NCBI RefSeq assembly: GCF_900114065.1
Contig: NZ_FORS01000012.1
Coordinates: 1-55,696 of the forward strand
DNA: 55,696 bases
Source: Stutzerimonas kunmingensis
GTDB taxonomy: Bacteria; Pseudomonadota; Gammaproteobacteria; Pseudomonadales; Pseudomonadaceae
Direction of reading: 5' to 3'
Each line of letters opens with the position of its first letter. Position 1 is the stretch's first letter. Positions 32,313-43,562 of the stretch are shown here, piece by piece. The notes beneath the pieces were generated by a model, which saw only the letters and a list, made by a program, of their open reading frames with translations, did no database searches and was not told the DNA's origin. The position numbers and the translations under genes were made by a program.

Positions 32313-35129
32313 ATGGCAGTCAAATACCCCGCGTTTCGTAAAAAATTCCCTCTACTGGTTACTGGCGGTCTGCTTGCATTGCAACCGGTAGCTGTACCTT
32401 TTGTCTTCGCAGCCGAACAGTTCGCCTGCCAGCCCGACGCCTCCGGCGGCTGGAACTGCGCGTCCAATGAAGCCAGTCAGACCCTGCCACCGCGCCCGGT
32501 ACACAGCGGCAGCACCGTGAGCACATCGAGCACCGCCAAGTCGACGAGCAGCAAGGCGCAAGCGCCAACGGCGACGACCAAGCTGGTCACCGAAAGCAAG
32601 GGCCGCGCCCTCGCCTCTCGCAGCGCCGATTACAGCCATCTCGACTGGGTTCCGCGCGAGCAGCTGACCCCGGCTCAGCTCGCCGAAACCGGTCCTTATT
32701 GCGCCGGTACCTATGTCGAGCCCGACCGTCCCGGCAAGTTCGACACCACCCCGATGAGCGAAGCGCCGACCTATGTGTCGGCTAAAGCCACCCGCTACGA
32801 GCAGGAACAGGAAGTCGCCACCCTCGCCGGTGACGTGTTACTGCGTCAGGGCAGCATTCAGGTCGAGGCGGACGAAGCCAGCCTGCACCAGCTGGAAAAT
32901 CGCGGCGAGCTGACCGGCAATGTGCGCTTCCGCGACCGCGATGCATTGCTGGTCGGCGACCGCGCCGAGATCTTCCTCGACAGCGGCGAAGCCAAGGTGG
33001 AAAACGCCGAGTACGTCGTGCATTCCGGCAAGGTGCGTGGCAGCGCGCAATACGCCAAGCGTGAAGAAACCGCGATCATTCGCCTCAAGGACGGTACCTA
33101 CACCAGCTGCGAGCCCGGCGAAAACAGCTGGCACCTGCAAGGCAACAACGTCACGCTGAACCCGGCCACGGGCTTCGGCTCGGCCACCAACGTCACGCTG
33201 CGGGTCAAGGATGTCCCGGTGTTCTACACCCCCTACATCCATTTCCCCATCGACGATCGTCGCCAGTCGGGCTTTCTCGCGCCGAGCATCGGCTCGTCCA
33301 GCGATACCGGCCTCTCGCTGCAGACGCCTTATTACTTCAACCTGGCGCCGAACTTCGACGCGACGCTGTATCCGCACCTGATGACCGACCGCGGCCTGCT
33401 GATGGAAGGCGAGTTCCGCTACCTGACCCGCAGCAGCGAGGGCCAGTTCGGCGCGGCTTACCTGGACGACAGCAACGACGACCGCGAACTGCAGTCCGAG
33501 TACGAAGACCAGCGCTGGATGTACAGCTGGCAGAACCGTACCGGGCTGGACTCGCGCTGGCTCGCCGAAGTGGACTACACCGATCTCAGCGATCCGTACT
33601 ACTTCCAGGATCTGGACACCAATCTGGATATCGATCAGCCGGATCACCTCGATCAGCGCGGTACGCTTACCTACCGCGGCAATACCTATACCGCACGCCT
33701 CAACATGCACGCCTATGAGCGCGCCACCGTCGCCGACATCACCCCCTATGAGCGACTGCCGCAGCTAACCCTGGATGGACGCCTGCCGTTCCAGCCAGGC
33801 GGTCTGAACTTCGCCTACAAGACCGAGTTCGTCAGCTTCCAACGCAGCCTGCGCGACGGCAATTTCATCAACGAAGACGGCAACCCAGAGCAGTGGTACG
33901 ACGATCGCCTGCGTGGCCTGACGCGCGCCGAGGGCGAGCGCATACATCTCGAGCCGGGCGTCAGCCTGCCGCTGAACTGGTCGTGGGGCTTCCTCAAGCC
34001 CTCGCTCAAGTTCTTGTATACCTACTACAACCTTGATATCGACCAGAGAGGGGAAACCTCACTCTTTCTTGAGCAACAATTCGAGAAGACTCAGGATCGA
34101 CAGGTTCCGGTATTCAGCGTAGACAGCGGCTTGTATTTTGACCGTGACACGCAGTGGTTTGGCAACAGCTATCGTCAGACCCTTGAGCCAAGGCTGTTTT
34201 ACCTCTACGTTCCAGAAAAAGATCAAACCGATATCCCAATCTTCGATACCGGCGAGAGTAGCTTCAGCTATTCCTCGCTGTGGCGCGAGAACCGTTTCTC
34301 GGGCAAGGATCGCATCGGCGATGCCAATCAGATTTCGCTTGGCGTGACCAATCGCTGGGTCGAATCCAACGGGTTTGAGCGTCAGCGCTTCAGCATCGGC
34401 CAAGCGTTCTATTTCGAAGATCGCAAGGTAACGATGCCGGACAGTTACAACGGCCAGCCTAATAGAGCCCCGCTCAATCAACGAGCGGACTACACGTCCG
34501 ATGTATCACCCTATGCGCTGGAGTACATGTACCGCTACAACCACGACTGGCGCTTTACCTCGACCTTCAACTGGGATCCGGACAGCCGTCGGACTCGCTC
34601 CGGCAGCGCAATGTGGCATTACCAGCCGGCCGACAACCCGGGCAAGATCGTCAACCTCGGCTACCGCTATCGCAACGACACCATGCGTTTCGATCAGGCG
34701 ACCGGCGAATGGAGCTACGGCGGCGATTATGGCCGGGAGTTCCTCGACGAGGCTCAGACAGTACGGAACCCAAACTTCATCAAGGACTACTACAAGATCA
34801 ACCAGCATGACTTTTCCGTCATCTGGCCGATCGTCCCGCAATGGAGCGTCATCGCCCGCTGGCAGCACGACTACAGCCGCAGCCGTACTCTGGAAGCCTT
34901 CGGTGGCTTCGAGTACGACAGCTGCTGCTGGAAACTGCGCCTGATCAATCGCTACTGGATCGACTACGACGAGACCAGCCTCAACCCTGATCGCAACGAC
35001 GAGCCGGATAACGGCATCTTCCTGCAGATCGTGCTCAAAGGGCTCGGCGGCGTAGTCGGCAATGCGACCGAAACTTTCCTCGACGAAGGCATCCAAGGCT
35101 ACCGTGAACGTGAAGATCAAGCTTTCTGA
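32313..35129 (+). CDS. lptD: LPS-assembly protein LptD
   Basis: The outer-membrane barrel that inserts LPS into the outer leaflet with LptE. The 938 residues start with a signal peptide (about 1-33), then an OstA/LptA-like domain (about 160-290, [18 protein letters not shown]), then a large beta-barrel domain. Cysteine pairs expected for the inter-domain disulfides are present near C105/C128 region and in [10 protein letters not shown] near the C terminus. Start chosen at MAVKYPAF; an in-frame ATG at 32262 is less likely. It overlaps the start of surA, its own folding chaperone. Confidence 0.93.
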   Translation: MAVKYPAFRKKFPLLVTGGLLALQPVAVPFVFAAEQFACQPDASGGWNCASNEASQTLPPRPVHSGSTVSTSSTAKSTSSKAQAPTATTKLVTESKGRALASRSADYSHLDWVPREQLTPAQLAETGPYCAGTYVEPDRPGKFDTTPMSEAPTYVSAKATRYEQEQEVATLAGDVLLRQGSIQVEADEASLHQLENRGELTGNVRFRDRDALLVGDRAEIFLDSGEAKVENAEYVVHSGKVRGSAQYAKREETAIIRLKDGTYTSCEPGENSWHLQGNNVTLNPATGFGSATNVTLRVKDVPVFYTPYIHFPIDDRRQSGFLAPSIGSSSDTGLSLQTPYYFNLAPNFDATLYPHLMTDRGLLMEGEFRYLTRSSEGQFGAAYLDDSNDDRELQSEYEDQRWMYSWQNRTGLDSRWLAEVDYTDLSDPYYFQDLDTNLDIDQPDHLDQRGTLTYRGNTYTARLNMHAYERATVADITPYERLPQLTLDGRLPFQPGGLNFAYKTEFVSFQRSLRDGNFINEDGNPEQWYDDRLRGLTRAEGERIHLEPGVSLPLNWSWGFLKPSLKFLYTYYNLDIDQRGETSLFLEQQFEKTQDRQVPVFSVDSGLYFDRDTQWFGNSYRQTLEPRLFYLYVPEKDQTDIPIFDTGESSFSYSSLWRENRFSGKDRIGDANQISLGVTNRWVESNGFERQRFSIGQAFYFEDRKVTMPDSYNGQPNRAPLNQRADYTSDVSPYALEYMYRYNHDWRFTSTFNWDPDSRRTRSGSAMWHYQPADNPGKIVNLGYRYRNDTMRFDQATGEWSYGGDYGREFLDEAQTVRNPNFIKDYYKINQHDFSVIWPIVPQWSVIARWQHDYSRSRTLEAFGGFEYDSCCWKLRLINRYWIDYDETSLNPDRNDEPDNGIFLQIVLKGLGGVVGNATETFLDEGIQGYREREDQAF

Positions 35130-36417
35130 AGTACTGCGCCCGCTCGCGCTCGGCGCTCTGCTGCTGAGCGGCGCGAGCGTCGCGCCTGCAGCCCTCGCCC
35201 AGGTTCAACCCCTCGACCGCGTGGTGGCTATCGTCGATAACGACGTCATCATGCAAAGTCAGCTCGAACAGCGTATTCGCGAAGTTCAGCAGACCATCGA
35301 CAAGCGCGGCGCCGATGTGCCGCCCATGGACGTCCTGCAACAGCAGGTGCTGGAGCGCCTGATCACCGAGAACCTGCAGCTGCAGATCGGTGAGCGCTCC
35401 GGCATACGCATTTCCGATGAAGAACTCAATCAGGCCATGGGCACCATTGCCCAGCGCAACAACATGTCGCCGGAGCAGTTTCGTGAAGCTCTGGTGCGCG
35501 ACGGCCTGAGCCTGGAAACGGCCCGCGAGCAGATCCGTCGCGAGATGGTCATCAGCCGCGTGCGTCAGCGTCGAGTGGCGGAACGCATTCAGGTGTCCAA
35601 CCAGGAAGTGCAGAACTTTCTGGCCTCCGACCTCGGCAAGCTGCAATTGTCCGAGGAATACCACCTGGCCAATATCCTCATCCCGGTACCAGAAGCTGCG
35701 GATTCCGCAGCCATCCAGGCCGCCGAACGCGTTGCCATGGATACCTACCAGCAGCTTCAGCAAGGTGCAGACTTCGCTCGCCTAGCCGTCGCGCGCTCCG
35801 GTAGCGAGAACGCGCTGGAAGGCGGCGACATGGGCTGGCGCAAAGCGGCTCAGCTGCCACCGCCCTTTGATACCGCCGTGCGCGAGCTGTCGGTTGGCGA
35901 GGTCACCGAACCGGTCCGCACGCCGCCAGGCTTCATCATGGTAAAGCTGCTGGAGAAGCGCGGAGGCGAAACACAGGTGCGCGACGAAGTGCATGTCCGC
36001 CACATCCTGATCAAGCCCAGCGCAATCCGTAGCGAAGACGAGGCCCGCCTGCTGGTGCAGCGCCTGCGTGATCGCATCAGCGCTGGCGAAGACTTCGCCG
36101 AGCTGGCCAAGAGTTTTTCCGAAGACCCTGGTTCGGCGCTCAACGGCGGCGACCTGAACTGGATCGACCCGGCCTCTCTGGTGCCCGAGTTCCGCGAAGT
36201 CATGGCCAATACGGCAAGCGGCGAACTGTCCCCGGTGTTCAAGTCTCCCTACGGCTGGCACGTCCTCGAGGTGCTCGGCCGCCGTGCGACCGATGCCAGT
36301 GAGCAGTTCCGCGAGCAACAGGCGCTGAGCCTGCTGCGCAACCGCAAGTACGACGAAGAGCTGCAGGCGTGGTTACGCCAGATCCGCGACGAAGCCTACG
36401 TCGAGATCAAGCTCTAA
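35104..36417 (+). CDS. surA: Periplasmic chaperone and peptidyl-prolyl isomerase SurA
   Basis: SurA escorts outer-membrane proteins, LptD among them. The 437 residues show a signal peptide ending near PAALAQVQ, an N-terminal chaperone domain, two parvulin domains (about 178-280 and 289-388, the second with [10 protein letters not shown]) and a C-terminal helix. I place the start at GTG 35104, where AAGG lies 5-6 bases upstream; GTG 35110 is an alternative. It overlaps lptD by 26 bases. A terminator follows. Confidence 0.93.
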   Translation: MNVKIKLSEVLRPLALGALLLSGASVAPAALAQVQPLDRVVAIVDNDVIMQSQLEQRIREVQQTIDKRGADVPPMDVLQQQVLERLITENLQLQIGERSGIRISDEELNQAMGTIAQRNNMSPEQFREALVRDGLSLETAREQIRREMVISRVRQRRVAERIQVSNQEVQNFLASDLGKLQLSEEYHLANILIPVPEAADSAAIQAAERVAMDTYQQLQQGADFARLAVARSGSENALEGGDMGWRKAAQLPPPFDTAVRELSVGEVTEPVRTPPGFIMVKLLEKRGGETQVRDEVHVRHILIKPSAIRSEDEARLLVQRLRDRISAGEDFAELAKSFSEDPGSALNGGDLNWIDPASLVPEFREVMANTASGELSPVFKSPYGWHVLEVLGRRATDASEQFREQQALSLLRNRKYDEELQAWLRQIRDEAYVEIKL

Positions 36418-36449
36418 GCTTCACGCTGTACCTACAAGCAACAGGAATG

Positions 36450-36483
36450 CGGGGTGATGGCCGAAGGGTCGCCACCCCGTTTT
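36450..36483 (+). terminator. Terminator after surA
   Basis: Stem CGGGGTG / CACCCCG with an imperfectly paired interior, directly followed by TTTT. It lies in the 111-base gap before pdxA. Confidence 0.7.
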
Positions 36484-36528
36484 CATTTCAGGCGGTTGAA
36501 CGCCACACGCCATGCAGAGAGAAGCCTG

Positions 36529-37521
36529 ATGACCGCTCCCCGCCCCTTCGTTCTCACCCCCGGCGAACCGGCCGGCATCGGCCCGGACTTGTGCCTGCTG
36601 CTGGCGCGCGAGGCCCAGCCTCAGATCCTGGTAGCCATCGCCAGTTGTTCGCTGCTGGCAGAGCGCGCCTCGCAACTGGGTCTGACGATTGAGCTGCGGG
36701 AAGTCGGGCCACATGGCTGGCCAAGCCAACCGGCGCCGGCCAACTGTCTGTATGTCTGGGATACTCCCTTGGATGCACCGGTGATCGCGGGCCAGCTCGA
36801 CGCGCGCAACGGCCACTACGTACTGGAAACGCTGACCCGAGCTGGAAACGGGTGTCTCGACGGCAGCTTCGCCGGCATGATCACCGCGCCGGTGCACAAG
36901 GGTGTGATCAATGAGGCCGGCATCCCCTTTTCAGGCCATACCGAGTTTCTCGCCGAGCTGACCCGCACCGATCAGGTGGTCATGATGCTGGCCACGCACG
37001 GATTGCGTGTCGCGCTGGTCACCACCCACCTGCCGCTCAAGGATGTCGCAGCGGCGATTACCGCGGAGCGCCTGGAGCGGGTTACGCGAATCCTGCACCA
37101 CGATCTGGTCAGCAAGTTCGGCATTACCCAACCACGTATTCTTGTCTGCGGCCTGAACCCGCATGCGGGTGAGGGCGGCCACCTGGGCCGCGAAGAAATC
37201 GAGATCATCGAGCCCGTGCTGACCAGGCTGCGTGACGAGGGGCTTGATCTGATCGGCCCGCTGCCAGCCGATACGCTGTTCACCCCAAAAAATCTCGAGC
37301 TCTGCGACGCAGTGCTGGCGATGTACCACGACCAGGGCCTGCCGGTACTCAAGTACAAGGGTTTCGGTGCCGCGGTCAACGTGACCCTGGGCCTGCCGAT
37401 CGTTCGCACGTCGGTAGATCATGGCACCGCGCTGGATCTGGCCGGCAGCGGCAAGATCGACACTGGCAGTCTGCGGGTCGCACTGGAAACGGCCTACCAG
37501 ATGGTCGGCAGCCAGAGCTAG
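36529..37521 (+). CDS. pdxA: 4-hydroxythreonine-4-phosphate dehydrogenase
   Basis: An NAD-dependent step of the DXP-dependent pyridoxal phosphate pathway. The 330 residues include [12 protein letters not shown] at the start, the substrate-site [11 protein letters not shown] and metal-binding His residues, and LPADTLFTP with [11 protein letters not shown]. The ATG at 36529 has AGAGAAG just before it; the frame is open for 25 codons upstream but overlaps the surA terminator. Order surA-pdxA-rsmA-apaG-apaH is the classic gammaproteobacterial block. Confidence 0.95.
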   Translation: MTAPRPFVLTPGEPAGIGPDLCLLLAREAQPQILVAIASCSLLAERASQLGLTIELREVGPHGWPSQPAPANCLYVWDTPLDAPVIAGQLDARNGHYVLETLTRAGNGCLDGSFAGMITAPVHKGVINEAGIPFSGHTEFLAELTRTDQVVMMLATHGLRVALVTTHLPLKDVAAAITAERLERVTRILHHDLVSKFGITQPRILVCGLNPHAGEGGHLGREEIEIIEPVLTRLRDEGLDLIGPLPADTLFTPKNLELCDAVLAMYHDQGLPVLKYKGFGAAVNVTLGLPIVRTSVDHGTALDLAGSGKIDTGSLRVALETAYQMVGSQS

Positions 37522-37592
37522 CACGCACCCCACGCGGCTCGAACGATCTTCTTGCCGCCCTCGCCTGCTAAAATACGCGCCTTATTCGTTTT

Positions 37593-37619
37593 CAGCTTTG
37601 AGCTTCAGGCTTCAAGCTG
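37593..37619. repeat. Small imperfect inverted repeat before rsmA
   Basis: CAGCTTTGAGC, TTCAG, GCTTCAAGCTG. The arms resemble the GAAGCTGGAAGC arms of the hairpin at 42214-42247. It sits in the 113-base gap between pdxA and rsmA, after a TAAAAT that may be the rsmA -10 box. Confidence 0.5.
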
Positions 37620-37634
37620 CGCCCTGGAGCCCCG

Positions 37635-38429
37635 ATGTCCGATTATCAGCACCGCGCACGCAAGCGCTTTGGCCAGAACTTCCTGCATGACGCTGGCGTC
37701 ATTCACCGCATCCTGCGGGCGATTCATGCCAAACCGGGTGAGCGACTGGTGGAGATCGGCCCAGGCCAGGGTGCATTGACCGAAGGACTGCTCGACAGCG
37801 GCGCACATCTGGATGTCGTCGAGCTAGACCTCGACCTGATCCCCATCCTGCAGGGCAAATTCGCCGGGCGCGAGAACTTCAATCTGCACCAGGGCGACGC
37901 GCTGAAGTTCGACTTCGGTCGCCTCAGCGCAGAGCCGAACAGCCTGCGCATCGTCGGCAACCTGCCCTACAACATCTCTACCCCGCTGATCTTTCACCTG
38001 CTCGACCACGCGCACCTGATCCGCGACATGCATTTCATGCTGCAGAAGGAAGTGGTCGAACGCCTGGCCGCGCTGCCGGGCGGCGGCGACTGGGGCCGAC
38101 TGTCGATCATGGTGCAGTACCACTGCCGCGTGGAGCACCTGTTCAACGTCGGGCCGGGTGCGTTCAACCCGGCGCCAAAGGTCGATTCGGCGATCGTTCG
38201 CCTGGTGCCACATGAGACGCTGCCGCATCCAGCGCGCGATCACCATCAACTGGAGCGCGTAGTGCGCGAGGCGTTCAACCAACGGCGCAAGACCTTGCGC
38301 AACACCCTCAAGGGGCTGCTGGACGCCGACGCCATCGCAGCGGCGGATGTAGATGGCAGCCTGCGTCCCGAACAACTGGATCTGGCGGCCTTCGTTCGCC
38401 TTTCCGACCAACTGACAGAACGCAGCTGA
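37635..38429 (+). CDS. rsmA: 16S rRNA (adenine1518/1519-N6)-dimethyltransferase
   Basis: KsgA dimethylates two adjacent adenosines in helix 45 of 16S rRNA and acts as a late 30S assembly check. The 264 residues show RKRFGQNFL at the N terminus, SAM motif [15 protein letters not shown] (about 39-52) and the catalytic motif [10 protein letters not shown] (near 113). GGAG lies 7 bases ahead of the ATG. Followed by apaG. Confidence 0.96.
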   Translation: MSDYQHRARKRFGQNFLHDAGVIHRILRAIHAKPGERLVEIGPGQGALTEGLLDSGAHLDVVELDLDLIPILQGKFAGRENFNLHQGDALKFDFGRLSAEPNSLRIVGNLPYNISTPLIFHLLDHAHLIRDMHFMLQKEVVERLAALPGGGDWGRLSIMVQYHCRVEHLFNVGPGAFNPAPKVDSAIVRLVPHETLPHPARDHHQLERVVREAFNQRRKTLRNTLKGLLDADAIAAADVDGSLRPEQLDLAAFVRLSDQLTERS

Positions 38430-38469
38430 GGCTTCGGTCTCTACCCTGCCTTCAACAGCGAGCAGACTC

Positions 38470-38853
38470 ATGTCCGACGATAACCGCTACCGCATCGACG
38501 TCAGCGTCACGCCTCGCTATCTGGCCGCGCAATCGGAGCCGGAACAAAACCGCTATGCCTTTGCCTACACCGTAACCATCGAAAACAATGGCGAGGTGGC
38601 AGCGCAGCTGCTGTCGCGACACTGGATCATCACCGATGGCGACGGTCAGGTGCAGGAAGTGCGCGGTGCCGGCGTCATTGGCGAGCAGCCGCTGATCGCA
38701 CCAGGCGAACACCACGTCTACACCAGCGGAACGCTGCTGGCCACCTGTGTCGGCAGCATGCAAGGCAGCTATGAGATGTTGGCCGAGGATGGTCACAGTT
38801 TCGATGCGCTCATTGCGCCGTTCCGCCTGGCCGTACCCGGAGCATTGCATTGA
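38470..38853 (+). CDS. apaG: ApaG (Co2+/Mg2+ efflux-associated) domain protein
   Basis: A 127-residue fibronectin-like protein of unclear biochemical role, conserved between rsmA and apaH. Signatures [25 protein letters not shown]-type core ([14 protein letters not shown]) and YTSGTLL with GSMQGSYEM are typical. It overlaps the apaH start by 4 bases. Confidence 0.94.
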   Translation: MSDDNRYRIDVSVTPRYLAAQSEPEQNRYAFAYTVTIENNGEVAAQLLSRHWIITDGDGQVQEVRGAGVIGEQPLIAPGEHHVYTSGTLLATCVGSMQGSYEMLAEDGHSFDALIAPFRLAVPGALH

Positions 38854-39677
38854 CGACCTATGCCGTCGGCGACCTGCAAGGTTGCCTCGAACCGCTGACC
38901 TGTTTGTTGGAGCGCGTCGACTTCAGCCCTTCGCGAGACTGCCTGTGGCTGGCCGGCGACCTGGTCAACCGCGGCCCGCAATCGCTCGAGGCACTGCGCT
39001 TCGTACGCGATCTCGGGTCGTCCGCAATCACCGTCCTCGGCAATCACGACCTGCACCTGCTGGCTGTGGCTCACAACATAGAGCGCATGCGCAAGTCCGA
39101 CACGCTGCAAGCAATTCTGGCCGCGCCGGATCGGACCGACCTGATCGACTGGCTGCGCCAGCAGAAGCTCATTCATTACGAAGCCGCGCGTCACACCGCG
39201 ATGGTTCATGCCGGCATTCCGCCGCAGTGGTCGCTGGAAAAAGCCCTCAAGCGCGCCTCGGAAGTCGAGCAGGCACTGCAGGACGACGCACTGCTGATGC
39301 CGTTCCTCGACGGCATGTACGGTAATCAACCGGCGAAATGGAACAAGGAGCTGCACGGGGTGCCGCGGCTGCGCCTGATCACCAACTACTTCACCCGCAT
39401 GCGTTTCTGCAAGGCCGACGGCACGCTCGATCTGGAAGCGAAGGAAGGCGCCGACAGCGCCCCCGCCGGCTACTCGCCTTGGTTTAGCCACGCCAATCGC
39501 AAAACCCGCAACGTCAAGCTGATCTTTGGTCACTGGGCTGCGCTGGAGGGTCAATGCGACGAGCCGAACGTCTTCGCGCTGGACACTGGCTGCGTCTGGG
39601 GCAACGCCATGACCTTGATGAACCTCGACAGCGGCGAAATGCACCGCTGCGAATGTGAACACGGGAAACCCGCATGA
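38850..39677 (+). CDS. apaH: Symmetrical bis(5'-nucleosyl)-tetraphosphatase
   Basis: It splits Ap4A into two ADP and removes Np4 caps from RNA. The 275 residues carry the metallophosphatase motifs GDLQGC (residues 7-12), LAGDLVNRG, and GNHDLHLLA. The start is a TTG at 38850 overlapping the apaG stop. The first usable ATG would delete the catalytic Asp motif, so the rare start is well supported. Confidence 0.94.
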   Translation: MTTYAVGDLQGCLEPLTCLLERVDFSPSRDCLWLAGDLVNRGPQSLEALRFVRDLGSSAITVLGNHDLHLLAVAHNIERMRKSDTLQAILAAPDRTDLIDWLRQQKLIHYEAARHTAMVHAGIPPQWSLEKALKRASEVEQALQDDALLMPFLDGMYGNQPAKWNKELHGVPRLRLITNYFTRMRFCKADGTLDLEAKEGADSAPAGYSPWFSHANRKTRNVKLIFGHWAALEGQCDEPNVFALDTGCVWGNAMTLMNLDSGEMHRCECEHGKPA

Positions 39678-40006
39678 CCGACTTCAAACGCATCCCACCG
39701 GAACAGGCGCAGACCATGCGCAGCAGCGGCGCCGTAATCGTGGACATCCGCGATCCGCACAGCTATGCCAACGGCCACATCAGCGGCTCGCTGCATCTGG
39801 ACAACCACTCGCTGCCGGATTTCATTGCCGCCGCCGATCTCGACCAGCCGCTGATCGTCACCTGCTATCACGGCCACTCCAGCCAGAGCGCAGCGGCCTA
39901 TCTGGTCAATCAGGGCTTTTCGGACGTCTACAGCCTCGACGGCGGCTTCGAACTCTGGCGCCACACCTATCCGGCCGATGTCGAGCGCGGCGAAGAACAA
40001 GCATAA
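39674..40006 (+). CDS. glpE: Thiosulfate sulfurtransferase GlpE (single-domain rhodanese)
   Basis: A 110-residue cytoplasmic rhodanese that transfers sulfane sulfur. The active-site loop CYHGHSSQ (Cys near residue 66) and the [17 protein letters not shown] segment are intact. It overlaps apaH by 4 bases (ATGA), so it ends the rsmA-apaG-apaH-glpE run. Confidence 0.93.
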   Translation: MTDFKRIPPEQAQTMRSSGAVIVDIRDPHSYANGHISGSLHLDNHSLPDFIAAADLDQPLIVTCYHGHSSQSAAAYLVNQGFSDVYSLDGGFELWRHTYPADVERGEEQA

Positions 40007-40024
40007 AAATTTATTTCCCCCCGA

Positions 40025-40045
40025 TAGCCCGCCATCCGCGGGCTA
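40025..40045 (+). terminator. Hairpin after glpE
   Basis: TAGCCCGC, loop CATCC, GCGGGCTA, perfect 8-bp stem. A second hairpin, AGGCGCT / AGCGCCT, follows at 40045-40075. No good T-run, so termination is likely but not certain. The rest of the gap to prkA holds only a possible promoter. Confidence 0.5.
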
Positions 40046-40112
40046 GGCGCTATCAACAGCCGAACGGCAGCGCCTAAATTCCCTCCCCGCCCTTGATCTT
40101 GCCGAATCCGAA

Positions 40113-40119
40113 CTATCCT
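40113..40119 (+). promoter_or_regulatory. Possible sigma-S-type -10 box for prkA operon
   Basis: CTATCCT resembles the stationary-phase sigma factor -10 (CTATACT), about 158 bases before prkA. A TTGATC lies 15 bases upstream. Homologous operons are stress-induced, but this single box is weak evidence. Confidence 0.3.
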
Positions 40120-40276
40120 TGAGTTCAGGCCATCCAAATAAACGAAGCCGGGAAACGGCTGACGGATTTCAGGGTTTCGACCATTAGGTGTTCGGGGGAA
40201 CTCCACTGGCCGCCACTTCGGCCGGGCCCAGAGTGCCTGATGACGCGCCTATTCGTGCATCGATCGAGGTGAAGTC

Positions 40277-42199
40277 ATGAGCATTTTCAGCCACTTCCAA
40301 CAACGTTTCGAAGCGACCCGCCAGGAGGAGTATTCCCTCCAGGAATATCTCGATCTGTGCAAGGCGGACCCAGGTACCTATGCCAGCGCCGCCGAGCGCC
40401 TGCTGATGGCGATCGGCGAGCCCGAACTGGTCGACACATCGGTCGACTCGCGACTGTCGCGCATCTTCTCCAACAAGGTGATCCGCCGTTATCCGGCCTT
40501 CGAAGATTTCCATGGCATGGAGGAGTGCATAGACCAGATCGTTTCCTACTTCCGTCACGCCGCGCAGGGGCTGGAAGAGAAGAAGCAGATCCTCTATCTC
40601 CTCGGTCCGGTGGGCGGGGGTAAATCGTCGCTTGCCGAGAAGCTCAAGCAGCTGATGGAGAAGGTGCCCTTCTACGCCATCAAGGGCTCGCCGGTGTTCG
40701 AGTCGCCTCTGGGGCTGTTCAACCCGGCCGAAGACGCGCAAATCCTCGAGGAGGACTACGGCATTCCTCGGCGCTACCTGAACTCGATCATGTCGCCCTG
40801 GGCCACCAAGCGCCTGCAGGAGTTCGGCGGCGACATCTCCAAATTCCGCGTGGTCAAGCTGTACCCGTCGATCCTCAACCAGATCGCGGTTGCCAAGACC
40901 GAACCCGGCGACGAAAACAACCAGGACATCTCCTCGCTGGTGGGCAAGGTCGATATCCGCAAGCTGGAAGAGTTTCCGCAGAACGACGCCGACGCCTATA
41001 GCTACTCGGGCGCGCTGTGCCGGGCCAACCAGGGCCTGATGGAGTTCGTCGAGATGTTCAAGGCACCGATCAAGGTGCTGCACCCGCTGCTGACCGCCAC
41101 CCAGGAAGGCAACTACAACAGCACCGAAGGCCTCGGCGCGATTCCATACAGCGGCATCCTCCTGGCTCACTCCAACGAGTCGGAATGGCACAGCTTCCGC
41201 AACAACAAGAACAACGAAGCCTTCATCGACCGTATCTACATCGTCAAGGTGCCCTACTGCCTGCGCGTCAGTGACGAGATCAAGATCTACGACAAGCTGC
41301 TGACCAACAGCTCGCTGGCCCATGCTCATTGCGCGCCGGACACCCTGAAGATGCTCGCGCAGTTCTCCGTGCTGTCCCGCCTGAAGGAGCCGGAGAATTC
41401 CAACATCTACTCGAAGATGCGCGTGTATGACGGCGAAAACCTCAAGGACACCGATCCGAAAGCCAAGTCGATTCAGGAATACCGCGACACCGCCGGAGTC
41501 GACGAAGGCATGAACGGTCTCTCCACTCGTTTCGCCTTCAAGATTCTGTCCAAGGTCTTCAACTTCGACCCGCACGAGATCGCGGCGAACCCGGTGCACC
41601 TGCTCTACGTGCTGGAGCAGCAGATCGAGCAGGAACAGTTCCCGGCCGAGGTGCGCGAGCGCTACCTGCGCTTCATCAAGGAGTACCTGGCGCCGCGCTA
41701 TATCGAGTTCATCGGCAAGGAGATCCAGACTGCCTACCTCGAGTCCTACAGCGAGTACGGGCAGAACATCTTCGACCGCTACGTGCTGTATGCGGATTTC
41801 TGGATTCAGGATCAGGAATACCGCGATCCGGAAACCGGCGAGATCCTCAATCGCGTGGCGCTCAACGAGGAACTGGAAAAGATCGAGAAGCCGGCCGGCA
41901 TCAGCAATCCGAAGGACTTCCGCAACGAGATCGTCAACTTCGTGCTGCGCGCTCGGGCCAACAACAACGGCAAGAATCCGTCGTGGCTGTCCTACGAGAA
42001 GCTGCGCGTGGTGATCGAGAAGAAGATGTTCTCCAACACCGAGGACCTGCTGCCAGTCATCAGCTTCAACGCCAAGGCGAGCAAGGAAGACCAGAAGAAG
42101 CACAACGATTTCGTCGTGCGCATGGTCGAGCGTGGCTACACCGAGAAGCAGGTTCGCCTGCTGTCCGAATGGTATCTGCGGGTGCGTAAATCGCAGTAA
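40277..42199 (+). CDS. prkA: PrkA family serine protein kinase (YeaG)
   Basis: A 640-residue cytoplasmic protein with an N-terminal AAA+ domain (Walker A GPVGGGKSSLAEKL, near residue 113) and a C-terminal kinase-like domain. YeaG-type proteins act in nitrogen and stationary-phase stress responses. GAGGTG precedes the ATG. It heads the conserved prkA-yeaH-spoVR trio, whose products are thought to work together. Confidence 0.94.
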   Translation: MSIFSHFQQRFEATRQEEYSLQEYLDLCKADPGTYASAAERLLMAIGEPELVDTSVDSRLSRIFSNKVIRRYPAFEDFHGMEECIDQIVSYFRHAAQGLEEKKQILYLLGPVGGGKSSLAEKLKQLMEKVPFYAIKGSPVFESPLGLFNPAEDAQILEEDYGIPRRYLNSIMSPWATKRLQEFGGDISKFRVVKLYPSILNQIAVAKTEPGDENNQDISSLVGKVDIRKLEEFPQNDADAYSYSGALCRANQGLMEFVEMFKAPIKVLHPLLTATQEGNYNSTEGLGAIPYSGILLAHSNESEWHSFRNNKNNEAFIDRIYIVKVPYCLRVSDEIKIYDKLLTNSSLAHAHCAPDTLKMLAQFSVLSRLKEPENSNIYSKMRVYDGENLKDTDPKAKSIQEYRDTAGVDEGMNGLSTRFAFKILSKVFNFDPHEIAANPVHLLYVLEQQIEQEQFPAEVRERYLRFIKEYLAPRYIEFIGKEIQTAYLESYSEYGQNIFDRYVLYADFWIQDQEYRDPETGEILNRVALNEELEKIEKPAGISNPKDFRNEIVNFVLRARANNNGKNPSWLSYEKLRVVIEKKMFSNTEDLLPVISFNAKASKEDQKKHNDFVVRMVERGYTEKQVRLLSEWYLRVRKSQ

Positions 42200-42213
42200 G
42201 TGGCTGGAAGCCT

Positions 42214-42247
42214 GAAGCTGGAAGCATCGCGGCGCGCTTCCAGCTTC
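42214..42247. repeat. REP-like hairpin between prkA and yeaH
   Basis: Perfect 12-bp arms GAAGCTGGAAGC and GCTTCCAGCTTC with a 10-base GC-rich loop, placed between prkA and the yeaH ribosome site. No T-run follows. Could stabilise the upstream mRNA or be an interspersed repeat. Confidence 0.75.
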
Positions 42248-42280
42248 GAGCCTATGGTTTCAGCCAAGCCCGGAGGGCCT

Positions 42281-43552
42281 ATGAGCTACGTGATCGATCG
42301 TCGCCTGAATGGCAAGAACAAGAGCACGGTGAACCGCCAGCGTTTCCTGCAGCGGTACCGTGGGCATATCAAGAAGGCGGTGGAGGAAGCCGTCGGCCGG
42401 CGCTCCATCACCGACATGGAGCATGGCGAGCAGATCAGCATTCCCGGCCGCGACATCGATGAGCCGGTGCTGCACCACGGCCGCGGCGGCCGCCAGACCA
42501 TCGTCCATCCGGGCAACAAGGAGTTCGTTGCCGGCGAACGCATCCCCAGACCGCAGGGCGGCGGCGGTGGCCAGGGCGCCGGCCAGGCCAGCAACAGCGG
42601 CGACGGCATGGACGACTTCGTCTTCCAGATCACCCAGGAAGAATTCCTCGATTTCATGTTCGAGGACCTGGAGCTGCCCAATCTGGTCAAGCGTCACCTG
42701 ACCGGCACCGATACCTTCAAAACCGTGCGCGCCGGCATCAGCAACGAGGGCAACCCGTCGCGCATCAACATCGTGCGCACGCTGCGCTCGGCCCATGCCC
42801 GACGCATCGCGCTTTCTGGCAGCAGCCGTGCACAACTGCGCACACTGAAGGCAGAGCTGGAGCGACTACGTCTTGAGGAGCCGAACAACTTCGGCGACAT
42901 CAAGGCCACCGAAGAGGAGATCGAACGGCTGAAGGCGCGCATCAAACGCGTGCCATTCCTCGACACCTTCGATCTGAAATACAACCTGCTGGTCAAGCAT
43001 CCCAACCCCAGCTCCAAGGCGGTGATGTTCTGCCTGATGGACGTTTCCGGCTCCATGACCCAGGCCACCAAGGACATCGCCAAGCGCTTCTTCATCCTGC
43101 TGTACCTTTTCCTCAAGCGGAACTACGACAAGATCGATGTGGTATTCATCCGTCATCACACCAGCGCCAAGGAAGTCGACGAGGAAGAGTTCTTCTACTC
43201 GCGGGAGACCGGCGGCACCATCGTCTCCAGCGCCCTGAAGATGATGCAGGAGATCATGGCCGAGCGTTACCCGGCCAACGAGTGGAACATCTACGCCGCT
43301 CAGGCTTCCGACGGCGACAACTGGAACGACGACTCGCCGCTGTGCCGCGACATCCTGATCAACCAGATCATGCCGTTCGTGCAGTACTTCACCTACGTTG
43401 AAATCACCCCGCGCGAACACCAGGCGCTCTGGTACGAGTACAACCAGGTCGCAGAAGCCTTTTCCGATGCGTTCGCCCAACAGCAGTTGGTCAGCGCCGG
43501 GGACATCTACCCAGTGTTCCGCGAACTCTTCCAGCGGCGCATGACCAGCTGA
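42281..43552 (+). CDS. yeaH: YeaH/YhbH (UPF0229, DUF444) protein with VWA-like domain
   Basis: A 423-residue protein encoded with PrkA and SpoVR. The N-terminal part is basic with a Gly/Gln-rich linker (about 85-110). The C-terminal von Willebrand A-type domain has the MIDAS-like [15 protein letters not shown] (about residue 250). Start at ATG 42281 is set by CGGAGGG just before it. Function in the trio is not established by sequence. Confidence 0.92.
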   Translation: MSYVIDRRLNGKNKSTVNRQRFLQRYRGHIKKAVEEAVGRRSITDMEHGEQISIPGRDIDEPVLHHGRGGRQTIVHPGNKEFVAGERIPRPQGGGGGQGAGQASNSGDGMDDFVFQITQEEFLDFMFEDLELPNLVKRHLTGTDTFKTVRAGISNEGNPSRINIVRTLRSAHARRIALSGSSRAQLRTLKAELERLRLEEPNNFGDIKATEEEIERLKARIKRVPFLDTFDLKYNLLVKHPNPSSKAVMFCLMDVSGSMTQATKDIAKRFFILLYLFLKRNYDKIDVVFIRHHTSAKEVDEEEFFYSRETGGTIVSSALKMMQEIMAERYPANEWNIYAAQASDGDNWNDDSPLCRDILINQIMPFVQYFTYVEITPREHQALWYEYNQVAEAFSDAFAQQQLVSAGDIYPVFRELFQRRMTS

Positions 43553-43562
43553 GGTGTGCAGC

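Noticed and set aside
40184..42103. 639-codon open frame on the minus strand opposite prkA
   Set aside because: Pure antisense shadow of a strongly conserved gene in high-GC DNA; the translation has no recognisable motif. The same holds for long antisense frames opposite gabD, agtC, spoVR and rpoD.
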